From: Beaufortia kweichowensis
Lineage: Eukaryota; Chordata; Actinopteri; Cypriniformes; Gastromyzontidae
Reading direction: 5' to 3'
DNA length: 64,000 nucleotides
Assembly (NCBI GenBank): GCA_019155185.1
Contig: CM032814.1
Span: 732,647 to 796,646, forward strand
Both the position numbers and the translations under genes were made by a program. The notes below the pieces were generated by a model. The model worked only from the letters and a program-made list of their open reading frames with translations, was not told the DNA's origin and made no database searches. Below, piece after piece: positions 48,412 through 60,559 of the stretch. How positions within the stretch are numbered: the first letter of the stretch is position 1; every line of letters starts with the position of its first letter.

Positions 48412-48777
48412 AATAAATAAACATCAACTCTATATATTATTCTTATGCCATTCAGTTTTAGAACGAATAGGGTCGTTACAGAGACCCTTACGAGGCTAGT
48501 TTTGTGTTTCTATATTGTTTTTATACAAGCTTTTTATGTGTTGTGCCAATCACCTCTTGTTCTTCCCTCAAAGCACCACAAGAGCAATAAATGGATATTG
48601 TCTTATGAATTCGTTTGTTCTTTCGAATAAATTCACAACATTTGGGACCATTCGATATCTTGTATGTCCACTGTCTAAATCGGAGGCGGTTTTATCTGTA
48701 TTGTATAAACCTGTGCTGGCAATAGCTCCCATGCCTGTCAATGTACTATAGTTCTTTGTTGCCCAGAAAAAAATAAA
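48412..48777 (+). terminator. tfap2a: tfap2a poly(A) signals (three candidates)
   Basis: AATAAA at 48412-48417, 48586-48591 and 48772-48777. The 3' UTR would be about 0.75 to 1.1 kb, and alternative polyadenylation is likely. All follow AT-rich 3' UTR sequence with no further exon. Confidence 0.6.
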
Positions 48778-49966
48778 TATTTGATACGCTTCATGTCGAT
48801 TTTTATTCATTACTTTTTTATTCACTGCTTGCTGCGCATGAGTCTCTCTCTCTTTCTCCCTCTCTCTGTATGTCTTTCTATTCAGCACGGTTACTGTAAT
48901 TGAGTTTAACTCTCCCTTGACGATTGCTCCATGCAATAAGCAGTTGAACCCATTGTTTCCCTCAAGTATAATATAAAAACTTACTTTCAACTCCTAGTTC
49001 AGAGCACAGGATCATTCAAATATGGCAGGGAGCTTTTTGCCAAGCCAAATGACACAGAAAACAATGAATTCTCTTACGTGTTTGAAGTGAATGTGTGTAG
49101 TTTAGCCCTCGAGCGAGAGCGCTCTTTAAAATCAGTCAAATGTAGAATCTAGCTGAAGGTTACTGCTTTTGCTATTTCCATGCATTTATTTGTAGACGCC
49201 ACATTACGTTTTCGGATATACTGTCAGCCACGTTGAAATTTTTATGGCATTATAATGCACTAGCTGAAGTTTACAGTTCGTCTACAGAAAATTCCTTATC
49301 CCACACCAGCCTTAAAAGAAGCACTGTCACATTTTCGCTCATTCAATTTTATTATTCATTGGGAATACATAATGCCATGTCTAAACACGTATAGTTTATT
49401 TTTTGCATTGCATAATTCGGATTCAAATTGAGTTTGATTGCTTATTGATAGCACGCGCATGGAAATCAATCTCCATGGGAGCACACTGGATTTGCAGGCT
49501 ACAGTATGCTGAACATGAACAGTCGACGTCTGTCGCAGCATTGAAGAAAGATCTGCTTGCATAATATTTTCACCATTGTGGCCATTCTTTTTTAACATAT
49601 TTTTTCTTCGCTTAGACAGTCTGTTCGATTTAGATGGAGTTGTTTTCAAATAGCATGAACGAAGCCTAACTGTACATGTCCTTGGCATAATTGCAATGCA
49701 CAATGCAGCAGCAGGTGAAGCGAGGCATTGTCTGTCAAGACTGTTTTTGTTGGCTGCTTCTCAGATTGTGTGTGGGATTCTAACCTCGGGCACAATAGCT
49801 CTCTCTGAAAGAAGGATACCCGGCTGCTCCTCCTGTGCAGACACAGAAAAGCGCATGAATAGTCATTTTAAGGGAAAACAATCATGTTAAATAGTATTCA
49901 TTAGAATAAGAAATTCCTTCACGTGTCCGTGTGTCATTAACGTTTTTCAAATGTATTAGAGATCTA

Positions 49967-49992
<26 letters not shown>
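49967..49992. repeat. (AT)n microsatellite
   Basis: Thirteen AT units without interruption. Confidence 0.93.
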
Positions 49993-49997
<5 letters not shown>

Positions 49998-50363
49998 TTC
50001 AACAGAACGAAAACGTTTGAAAAATATTAAAAAATTTAGGCGACATTGTATTTAGATTCTCTTTTCTAATTCTATATAAAAATCTCAATCGTTAAGCAAA
50101 TTATTGCCTTACAGCTAAATAAAAATAGCATATAAGACGCCGAGTAGTGAAATTGGAATTTACTGTAATACCATAATGAATTCAATAATTTTACTCATAA
50201 CCTTTTGCATATGATATATCAATTGCACATTATTTGTGTGTAATAATTAACGTTATTGTGTCGTTTTCACCAAATCGATCATCAACCCCCAAATGTAATT
50301 CTCCAAAATTGTATGAAATCATAATAACACGTTTATTATACGAATAGGTTTAAATTCTCGCTT

Positions 50364-50394
50364 GCACGCACACACACGCACGCACGCACACACA
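50364..50394. repeat. CA/CG-rich simple repeat
   Basis: Alternating GCAC / ACAC units, a purine-pyrimidine alternation that favours Z-DNA. Confidence 0.85.
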
Positions 50395-51954
50395 GTCAGA
50401 CGCGCATGGACTGGAGTGTGTGTATGTGGAGTATGGGTTTGGGGCATCCACTTAACAGCTACTGGGTTCGTCACTTGAAACTCTTTTACTTGCATAAACA
50501 GTGACTATAACGAACAGTCATTCAACACTACTGACAGAACATAAAGCTCTAAGAATTAAAAAATAAATGCTGCTAATTTTTATGACAGGCGGTAAATTAA
50601 TACCTTAAAAAACAGCTAATTAATAGTATTGAAATTGTGTTCCATACACCTGTTTTTGCCCTAGTAAGTTTCCAAGCGAAGAAGCATTTTTGCTGAGCTA
50701 CTTAAAATGAATTAAATATAGCGTGTGATCACTTCACTAGCGTTTATCCTGTGTCATTTTTATTTATCTTTATTTGTGTTTATGTTTATTTTGTTAAACA
50801 TTACCATTCCTACCTAATTATAATTATGTCATGTATTATTTTTGTGATATTTAACAACTTTATGAGTCTTAAAATGCATTGCGGCGGCATTTTCGTGCTA
50901 GGGAGACAGACTTTTTGATATGCTGGTGAAGGTTTAGACCTTAGTTCAGCACCTTTGTACCTGACAGCTCCCTGTATATACGTTTGAGTTTTAGTTAATA
51001 AAAGGCGATTTGCTGGTTCGGGAAATTCACTTTACTCCGCTGGGAAAACAGCGACAGGTCACTGCTTACACTGTGATATGTTTAGTCAGGAAATAAATAA
51101 ATTATAAGCATATAATTTATTAATTTAAATCTACCTTACTACTTCAAGTAAAAAAAAAAAAAAAAATAAACAGATAAAGTAAAATGGATCCTCAATTAAA
51201 TTTGACCACGTATAATAAAAAAGAATTGATAACAAAGTAAAGGTTATCATGGACAACATTGCCTTATGTAGACTGTGTTCTATATAGCACTGATACAGAG
51301 GAATATTTAGGAAGGAAATACTGCAAGCATGACAAATGACAGACAACGCACACTCGAATTATGTGATTCTATGTTTCCAATGAAGCGCAAAATGGCTAAT
51401 TGCGTTGGACTCATAACCACAGCTCCCATCACCCTCATAACTGACTCCACTCGACTAAACAGAGTGTGCCTCCTTAATGTCAAAAAAGGTCAGGATCTTC
51501 ATCAAATCACCCGTGATTATGTGATACATTAGGCAATTGATTAGATAACATTAAGTTTAAAACAACAAATTATCCTAAATATGTGGGCTTTGCATGCAGA
51601 AGTTAAGTTTAAATACAGTTCGGAGATTTTCTTTCCTTTTTGAGATGTTGTTGCGTGATTGTTAACGTTTGGTATTGTGAAGTCCAGAAAACGAAACACA
51701 GAAAATAATTAAATTCCTTGGGAAATAACAGAAAGGTTTAAAATGAAACGTTTGAATGTTATTTGGCATTTCGTGTGTAACCCATCCATTCAGCTACTTG
51801 ATGTTTGTTTTTATTCAATAAAATATGACGCTATTTATACATATGACCTCCAAGGTCTTACATATAGCCTATTCGCGTGCGCCCCAAAATAAAAAAGTCT
51901 ACAATTGTGTTATGTTTCGCCTTTTTTTTATAAATAGTTGATATTCTAGTTTGT

Positions 51955-52330
51955 GTTTCCCTCTCTCTCTTCACTCATTCTCTGAAGCCAGCCGGGGGGA
52001 GTGTCGCCGCGGGCCAAACATATGCTTCTTTCCATTGCACTAATCCAAATTCAGCGTGCAGGAATAATTGCTGGAGTGGCCGTGCTTTCGCAAGGCTTTG
52101 TCCCGCTCTGTCTCCCGTCAGCCAGGCACACGCCATTTCAATCAAATGCTTTTGAGGGCTGTCTCTTTTTATCAAACCTCAGAACCTCGTCAATGATGTG
52201 AACATGTAATGAAACACTTCACGCTTCATCAATGCACATTGCATCCGAAAGGACCCGTCGTCACATGACTTAATGATTATTCATGTGTTTGTTTATTCGC
52301 TCATTGGATGAAATTGTGTGTTCGGGGTGA
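51955..52330. promoter_or_regulatory. Candidate enhancer block
   Basis: Unique, GC-richer block (51980-52150), then an AT-rich end with dense recognisable motifs: M-box E-boxes TCACATGA (52261-52268) and TCATGTG (52281-52287), and a forkhead-type TGTTTGTTTATT (52286-52297). It lies about 4.3 kb beyond tfap2a. AP-2 alpha acts in neural crest and pigment cells, where MITF and FOX factors work, so a role in its control is plausible but unproven. Confidence 0.3.
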
Positions 52331-52339
52331 CGATTGCCC

Positions 52340-55300
52340 ATATATACCCTGTCAAACCAATACCTCACATTAAATAATTTGATAATCACTGTGGAATATC
52401 ACAAGCCAAATCTTGAGTTTACAAAAAAATGACAAAATTAAATAAAGGACATTCGATGGCGTAATTTTAAAAGCACCTCCGACACATGGTGTAAGGGATT
52501 AAACAAACGATTTGCATTGAAATACACACCGATAAAAGAAATAATAGAAAGAATATTTGTGAAGAAATAATAAACTTTGTGAAGGGTCAGCTGTTTTAGT
52601 GCTCATGATATGTCATCGATGCGAATGTGAGTCTCCCAGTCTCTTGATATGTGACGTGAAAACTATTTCACGTGAGCATGTAGGCTAAATATAAATAATC
52701 CGTCAAGGGTGATCTAAAAGTCAACCAAATAATGACAAGTTTTGAAACATTGTCAATGTAACATGAATATCCATCCAACATGCCAAATGATACTGATTGT
52801 CACTGATCACAGATCGGAAAGGCATCGGATCTTTGACGAAATTTAATCAAAGTAGAAAAGTTAAAACCAGATGTCTTACATAGGCTAATGTCTTAAGAAT
52901 AACTCAATATGGACACTGTCAATTCCACATAATATCTAGTTACATATTTTTTAAAGTAAGTAACTGCCCAGTTGTTGTTGTGATTAGTATGATATAATCA
53001 CATAATGAATATATTTACTACATAGACTGAAGACAGACAGTAAACGATTCTTTGCGAGTTAGTTCGATATTGTAGTAACATGATATACTCTTCATGTCCG
53101 TTGGCAATTTCAACCATTCAGTAAAAACTCAATTTTAGTTGTTTGTCTGGCAGAGACAACCAAAAGACAGATCCGATGCGTTGTGTGTTTTCTTGACAGT
53201 TCGCACGAAATTCTTTATTGTCTTAACTTAAATAATTCTGTAAATCAACCGTGAATTATGACTTCAGTAAAAAAGGGCATTTGTTTGGAAATCGCATGTT
53301 TTCACGGGCAGAGGATAAAGAGGAGGGAGAGAGAGACTGAATTAATAGACGTGATAATTTCACACTAAAGAAGAACACTATTTTATGTGGCTCTATCTGT
53401 CCCATCAGAGAGCAGCTGTGCTGTTATGATGAAGTTTGATGATGACGGTCTGAATTTTCCTCCAGGCGACTCATAGCTGCAGGCAGCGCCAGTGCCCGAC
53501 CCTGATAAACGACTTAAACACACATGTGCTCGCTTGTGTCCCTCTCTTCATTTTTCACAATACACGCAACACTATTATCGCATACACTGCCTTATTGCGG
53601 AAATATTTATTTATTTATACGTCACAGAGGATGTAGTACTACAAATGCGAATCGATTTTAATTTGAGGGTTAAAAAGATGATTCTGATATTCGCGCTGGA
53701 TCTGAGTGTGTTCATTAAACACGATTGTAAATATCTATATGCGTTTGAAGGATGATTAGGAAACTGGACACCGTGCTTATTCGACACTTTTTTCCTTAGG
53801 TTTTTATTCGACTGTCATTTTCTGTAAAAGCAGATAACTTTCTACGGAAAAGTTACCTATTACCTCATAGGATAAAATGTCCAGTTTATAGAACAAACGC
53901 TTACTTACGTTGTCACACTGTATGGGGTAAATTGCCATAACATTGTCAACAGCATATTTTCGACGTTTAAGAGAAAACAATAACAGCAAAAGTACAAAAG
54001 GGAATAACATTAGCAAACTGTTTTGGACATTGACAAATATTGTATTGTATTGCGATTTATTCATTATTATTAATAGTATATAGGCCTATTTAAAACGTTT
54101 TAAAAGACACATTAAAACTATGCCAAATTACAAGGGACAGCTTGCACCGACCTCATATTTCAAAACAGTATTTGACTTAAGCACACTCACTTTAACCTAA
54201 TGTTCTTTAATATCTGTCTTTGATAAAATGTAAGCTTGTGTGGTTTTCGCATGCTCAAAAAGCTAATATTGTAATGCATGTTTGTAAAATTGTATTTGAC
54301 AAACATTGTATTTTAAGATGGTTGTTTGAACACACAAAACCGCTGCTACAGGACACAAATACACCTAACAGGATTTTTAACTGCAAAAATTCTAATTGAA
54401 AACAAATAGCCCTTGGGACAGCTTCCTCCAGTGACAACTAACTCTGGCTTCAATTTCAGTGTAAAATGTTTTATTATATAACCAAGTAACCTGCATTTAT
54501 AATAATGCCATGATTAAATCAACCTGACTACAATAGATTACATTAACCGATGTTATTTTTAAGGTTAAATGAGGTAACTTCATTGAGGTAACAACTACAC
54601 ATTTTAACTTTTGACAGTGTACAAACTGCTTAGTTAACATTCAACACGTTTACACTAATTTGCGTGTACCTGTGTGTTTTACATTGTTATAAACAATTTG
54701 TTTTAAAATGAACAATTTATTTTCTACTGTTTATTCTGGCAAGCCACATTAGCAACACATCAGCAATCATGTAATGAACTATTGAAATACACTTGCAGAA
54801 AAGCTCAACTCACCTTTTTATGTCTAAAATGAGAAAATAATGTAAAAACAAAGCACTTGCAAACACTTTTTTAAATATGGTTAATGGAAATATTTTGCTG
54901 AACAGATTTAAGAATACAGTGTCATTTTAATTATCTTACATCACTAAAAATAATAATCATGTAATGCCTGTGTACTTTCATATCTAATTGGCAAGACTGT
55001 GGTGCTACATGTCTCTAGCCCCATTTGTTTTTACTCGTTCTTTATATAACTTTATATTATCCTTCTATCACTCTTCTAAGGTAAGTCACCATTTTTATTT
55101 GTTCCATCCATGTTTGTCTGTTTGTTCAGAAAATCAAACCAAATTATCTTTGAATAAAATACATTTGGGAATTTTCTGAAAGAAAGAGTCTGTTGTCTTA
55201 AACATCTGATAATCTTGCAGTTTTGTGCAGTAAAGACTAACATGCTTCTAAGACATCTGAAATATTTAGCAAAGAATGCCAACATTGTGCACAGGACTGC

Positions 55301-56390
55301 TGCTGAACATTATTAATCCAACTAAAAGCTAAAGATCATTTTTAGATGTTTCTTACTAATTTCTCATTGATTTGTAGGGCAGAAAGAATGGCACACATTC
55401 CCTTTGTTACTCTAAGAAAGCTTTATCTGTGTTGATTGTGAAATATGAGAATAAGGACAGTGGGCTGAATGCCTGCTGGATTTTGAGCCTCTTTGGATTA
55501 CTCACTAGAGAAACACAGTATTCACTGCAGTACGGTGTCGTAATTATGTACCACATTACGAAATAAGATACACAGTAAGTGTGAAATATTGCACTGAGCT
55601 ATTAAAATTAATTTAATGCATTAGCTTGATTTTTGCCAGAACTCTTTTAGGGCATGAACAGAAGACGTTCATAAGAAACAATCCCGAGTCAATAATGGTG
55701 TTTCCCATGTAGAAGTACCATAGGAGTATTTCCTATCTAACTCACACCCCATTTTTTGCATCATCTTAACAGCCTTAAACACCAGACCCGATTAGTATAT
55801 TTGCTAAAAGAAAGCTGTATGTTACTTTACATTATGAATGTGAGATGTGGCTTAGATTTATTTGATTAAATTTTATTATTAGACAGTTTTTTTGTGTGCA
55901 GCACAAATTTTACATATGTCACTTGTTATGTTTTAAGAGAAAGTAACTGACCAAGAAGGCAAGATTTTAATATATGCTTTAAGGTAATGACAGTTTTAAT
56001 ATGTCACTTGCTCCAATGAGCCTCTGTTTAAACTCACTTCTCGAAAGCTTCGTTGGTTGAGTGTTTGAAATCAAAGACAGATTAAATATTTCATCCTTTA
56101 CTTTTGGTGGTGTATCACAAAAAGGCTGTGTTTAAAACAAGTTTCATTAAAAGAGTCTATTACTTTTATGGACTTTTACTTTTATGGAAGAGAGCCTGAG
56201 GCAAGAGAGCAAAAAGAGAACAACAATGAAAGAGAAAACAACAGGGAAAGAAAGAAATCTCCGAAAAGCTTACTGATAATTAAGTGTTGGTTTCTCGCTG
56301 TGTGAGGTGTCGCAGTACTTTGCTTACCAATCCAACGGCTGTCTGTCTTTTCTGTTTGTACCGCTATAACACACTCTCTAATAGGCTTCA
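52340..56390. other. Intergenic, no gene seen
   Basis: Short frames only, all without domains. Mostly AT-rich unique DNA; a few GC-richer patches (53400-53520) are not distinctive. No repeat family was identified. Confidence 0.55.
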
Positions 56391-56660
56391 ATTAGAGCGA
56401 CGGGAGCTGGGGTTAATTATGACTTAACACATTTGATTGAGTGGATCAGATCAGCAGCGATGGGGAGTCAAGGGGAGAGGGACTCATTTATTAGCCTCTA
56501 TTTGTGTCCTTATTCACAATGTTAAAAACGGTGTCTAAATATCTCCAGCCTGTCATAGATCACATCAGGCACATTTGATTATGGCATTCAAACCATGCGC
56601 TTTGCATGTCCATAACTGCATGCACCTGCCTGTGTTGATTATAATAATGTAATTGGATAT
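56390..56660. promoter_or_regulatory. Candidate conserved non-coding block
   Basis: Unique, balanced-composition block with homeodomain-type TTAATTATGA (56413-56422), GATCAGATCAGC and CATTTGATTATG words. No open frame runs through it. Typical in look of vertebrate developmental enhancers, but nothing here proves it. Confidence 0.25.
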
Positions 56661-57339
56661 ATGCAAGACCAACATAACAATACAGTTTATTTTCTACATT
56701 TTCTAAGTTTGCGTTTTATTGAGGAAAAGAAGCTTGGACTCTAACAGCGTTGAGGAGAGGAGGCAGCCTAACCGTTCCAATGGAAGCCAGAACCAAAAGC
56801 CTTGGTTGATTATGGACGATTCTGGAAAATATTTCTGGCTGCCGAAAGACTTTGTTGCTTCCCTCGGGACAACATCATGGCTGTTTCCCTATCCAAGTCT
56901 TCTTGAAGGTTAAATTCATCCTTCAGTCACACAAAAGCAAATTCTAACTTACAGCCCAAAGACACAAAATCAAGGAACCATCACTGAACAGTAAATATTT
57001 ACAGTTGCAAAGTTGAAAGAGTGGGAGGAAAAAAGAACATATAAAATTTTAAGACAAGGATGGCACAACGAATGAAAGACAAACAAGTGATTTATACCAG
57101 GCGAATTGATCGCAATGATTATCTCAAATAAGTGCCTTCCTCCCACTGTTATAACAAGATTCACATAAAATAAGTATGTTGGGAATGAAGCTTTTGACAG
57201 GCTGCTAATGAATCGCTGTAGGCCCATCTGCCTCAATGCAAACAGAAATGTGGTAGGATCTCGTGAACTGTTACCACTGTCACTGTAAACAATAATTGTC
57301 AAACATATTTACTCGCAATCATTTTAGCAGATGTCATGC

Positions 57340-57740
57340 TTTTTGTTTCCGCCTGCCTTTTGTATCGCTCCTTTACAGACGTGCCATTTGCCCTAAATGC
57401 ACTTGAATATTGAGCAGGTATTTGCAGAGGTGCTCTAGGGCACGAGGTTGTGAGGGGGAGAGAGGTTAAGACTGGAGGGAAAGGGAGAGAGAAGAAGATT
57501 ATCTGGGCCCCTCATCAGGAGAGCAGCCCACTCCCTAGCCGTGATGCCTGGAGGCCTAGGGGGCAGCCCTGCCTCACAGTCATGCACCTCTTTATCACCC
57601 TAATCTGTTAATTGTGGAAGCTCAATTGGCACATGGTGGCTTTTTATTACAGCCGACCCGCATTAACCAGACGGAGAATCTGTGCAGCCCCTGCGTCATC
57701 CAAACACCTACTTATTTCTGTTTAGTCTCTGCCCTTGATG
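57340..57740. promoter_or_regulatory. Candidate conserved non-coding block with AP-2-like site
   Basis: The most GC-rich block of the downstream flank. It contains GCCTGGAGGC (57546-57555), which fits the AP-2 site GCC-N4-GGC, and CTGTTAATTGTGG (about 57605-57617), a homeobox-type word. A 128-codon frame starts inside it (57614) but has no domain. It could allow tfap2a self-regulation; that is speculation. Confidence 0.28.
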
Positions 57741-57749
57741 TCAGCTTTA

Positions 57750-60390
57750 AATGGGCTCGGTCCAAAAGGGTAGTTTTACTGCTTTATACAACTGGTCCTG
57801 TATCTTTCTGTGTTCCACCTCTCTGCCTGCTCTCCCTCTTTTTTTGTGAAAGCCAAAGAGAGCGCGCTGCTCATTTTAGTGTTTATGCGTTAACCACATG
57901 GAGAGGGCCGTCTGTTTCAAATTGCTCTTTTAGCGGTACTGTCTGTCTTTATTTCTTTCGATGTCATGTTCATCTTTCTTTACCAAGTGATTTGTTTTGA
58001 TAAAAGTGATTAGTAAATAGCCTGCACTATAGTGCACAGTAAGATGTGTGTTCATGTGTTCTGTGAAAAATTAGTACATGTCATGGATTTTGTATATTTT
58101 AACAGTTGTCTGTATAGAAAGCCGAATAGAAGGGAAATAATAGGGGGTTGTTCCTTTATTAAACTGCCCATTGGTGGAGTTTTACTTTTGAGATTGACTT
58201 TTTTTATTCACTAACAGACAAAATTAGTCTAAAGGTTCTGCGTTTGCAGAAACAAAATGTTTGTTTCTTTAATCCATTCAAAAAAAAATTTTGTTTGGTT
58301 TCTATACAGACATTTCTTAAATATTTCCAAAACTGTAAATGTTTTAAATGCATATATTATTAAATGCAAAGTTTAGATAGAACTAAGTGTTCAAAAAAAC
58401 TAAGCAAACCTGTGTTTAACATGGGAAAATATAAGCAGTCAAATTTAAACAGCCCCTAGGCAATATCAGGTATGTTGAATGTTTGTAATTCAAATGAAAG
58501 CAATATTTGAATGCACATTTATGTGAGAAATAATGTTTTCTCACATTATATATTTGTAAAAATTCAAATGAAAATGAATTCAGCTAATTTACATACATTT
58601 TATTACTTTGCTCTCATAGATACACAGGTTTAGAGTTAGAGAATACAAATTCTTACATAGCACGCAAAGTGATTGCTTAAAAGAGGATAAAGCCTTCAGT
58701 TGTTTTACATGAACAGAGTCACTATAAATACAATACAACCCTCCTTTAAACTCTTTTCTGGGGTCAATTGTGCACAAACTGTAGGCACATAATACACAAT
58801 AGTAGCAAGCAAGAAGAAAAATGTGACAGTATTTCTGGAGAGATTCCTTTGACCAATAATGTAGAAATCAAGCTGTCCTTGAAACACACTTTACCACAGT
58901 GATAATTAAAAACATTGCTGGCTTGAACCGAAAGTCCAGGCAACCACAAAATGTGGCATTGCAACTTGTTGACAGCACAATAGAGTAAGCGATTTATGAC
59001 AGGCCATTAACGGCTGCTGTTCTCAGTCACTGCAAACAGGTGTTTAACTAATGTACTCTGAAACCACTTTTGAGAGCACATTCTCTACTCATGTGCTAAC
59101 TGCACATATACACATGCAGCAGACAAACACTTCCAGAAGCACACACATGTAAGCCCATTGTACTACAGCATTTTGGATCTACAATATGTTCCAACCATAG
59201 AAGTTTTGAAAGTACCATGCAAATTACCATGCAAATAATGGATTTCAGTAATACTGGATATAAGTGGATACAAGTAATATGGTATTATCATCTTTATCAG
59301 GCTGTAATTTTCCCAGAAAAATGATGTAAAAATGCTACAGTAAAGACCTGTTAATTGATTAACTGTAAAACAACCTTCACATATTTGATTATACTGTAAA
59401 ATGAATTACCATATATTTTACAGTGAAACTTTGTATAATATTCAAAAAGATTATATGTGCATTTTTACAGTAAAATAATTTTAAAATTATGTTTTTTGTA
59501 AGTTGAAAATACAAGTCACACTAAAAGTAATGGTGAAAAACTGTTAGAGGACATTCACATGCACGACTCTTTACATTTGATAATAATTCTTTTTTAAAAA
59601 GTAATGCTTCTTCTTGTATTTGGTACAGTTTGCGTATATTAGGGTGTTTTATTTAATGTTATTTAATTTATGTTCATAGCATTTTTTAATTGTCACATGA
59701 TTTGTGTTTGTGTGTATGACACTGGCCGCCAAATCTATACTGATAATAGTCTTTTCTATAAAAAGGCCACTTGTGATAAACTCTGATTTGTCATGTGGCC
59801 ATCCATTTTACCACCTGTATTATGGTGGTTAACTTAAGTATGTTTTAGGGTACAAAACAGAATTATGACAGTTACATATCTTGTATATCAGTAAATTAAA
59901 TAAAGGGTTAAGAATTGTAATATACACAAAACCTTGTGATATATACGGTTATAAACCACAAAACATTTCCACAATACATAAAACCACTATTGCCACTATT
60001 TGTTTTCACAGTTTTTTAGCTGCAAAGTTGTATACACTCTTCCTGTATTTTTTTATAGAGATTTACTGGCAACCACAACTTCCAGTATTTTACCGTAAAA
60101 CAACAGATTTTTTACATTATACTTTTGTTTGTTACTGCTTTGATGTTTTTAATAACCTAAACCAAACCAAAATGCATAAGAAAACGGAAAGGGAAGTTTA
60201 AATTGGACTGATGCATAGATCACATGTCACACAGCAACAACCATAATCAAAGCTCATAAAACACACACAGAATTACTAGTTTAACACATTAGTAACAATA
60301 TATTACAGGTGAATGCAGGTGCTGATAAATTCAAACACAACAGCAAATATGATGCGTCTTGTTTACTAACTGTGCTGTTACATGCATATG
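57750..60390. other. Intergenic, no gene seen
   Basis: AT-rich. It holds tandem octamer motifs (59217-59236) and, from about 59320 to 59480, several TACTGTAAAAT / TTTACAGTAAAAT words of a dispersed fish repeat. Frames up to 106 codons are without resemblance to known proteins. Confidence 0.5.
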
Positions 60391-60399
60391 AAACTGTGT

Positions 60400-60555
60400 T
60401 CCTCTAGCTCAATAGGTAGAGCATAGTCCTAGCAGCGCAAAACTGTGACAAGAGAAGTCTGTGGGTTCCATAACAAGGAACTGTCATAAAGACATGTACG
60501 GATTGAATGCACAATAAGTTGCTTTAGAAAAAGCATCTGCCAAAATAATTTAAAT
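60400..60555 (+). repeat. tRNA-derived SINE
   Basis: Pol III A box TAGCTCAATAGGTAGAGC (60405-60422) and B-box-like GTGGGTTCCATAACA (60461-60475) at tRNA spacing. The tail AATAAGTTGCTTTAGAAAAA with GCATCTGCCAAA follows, as in many fish SINEs. The anticodon region cannot form a proper tRNA and the B box is mutated, so it is a SINE and not a tRNA gene. Confidence 0.75.
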
Positions 60556-60559
60556 GAGT

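Larger units (their letters stand above)
48790..51950. other. Intergenic downstream of tfap2a
   Basis: No gene seen. The 140-codon minus-strand frame at 48568-48990 lies partly over the tfap2a 3' UTR and a CT repeat and has no domain. Holds a TA microsatellite (49967-49992), a CA/CG-rich run (50364-50394), a poly(A) run (51150-51166) and a unique GC-richer block at about 50870-51070 that might be a regulatory element. Confidence 0.55.

Noticed and set aside
48568..48990. 140-codon minus-strand frame
   Set aside because: It lies opposite the end of the tfap2a 3' UTR and over a CT-rich repeat (its REREKERE part is that repeat). No family match.
57614..58000. 128-codon frame
   Set aside because: It crosses a GC-rich, enhancer-like block into AT-rich DNA with no domain or splice signal that makes sense.
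60400..60480. Possible tRNA gene
   Set aside because: The A and B boxes are tRNA-like, but no full cloverleaf forms and a SINE tail follows.
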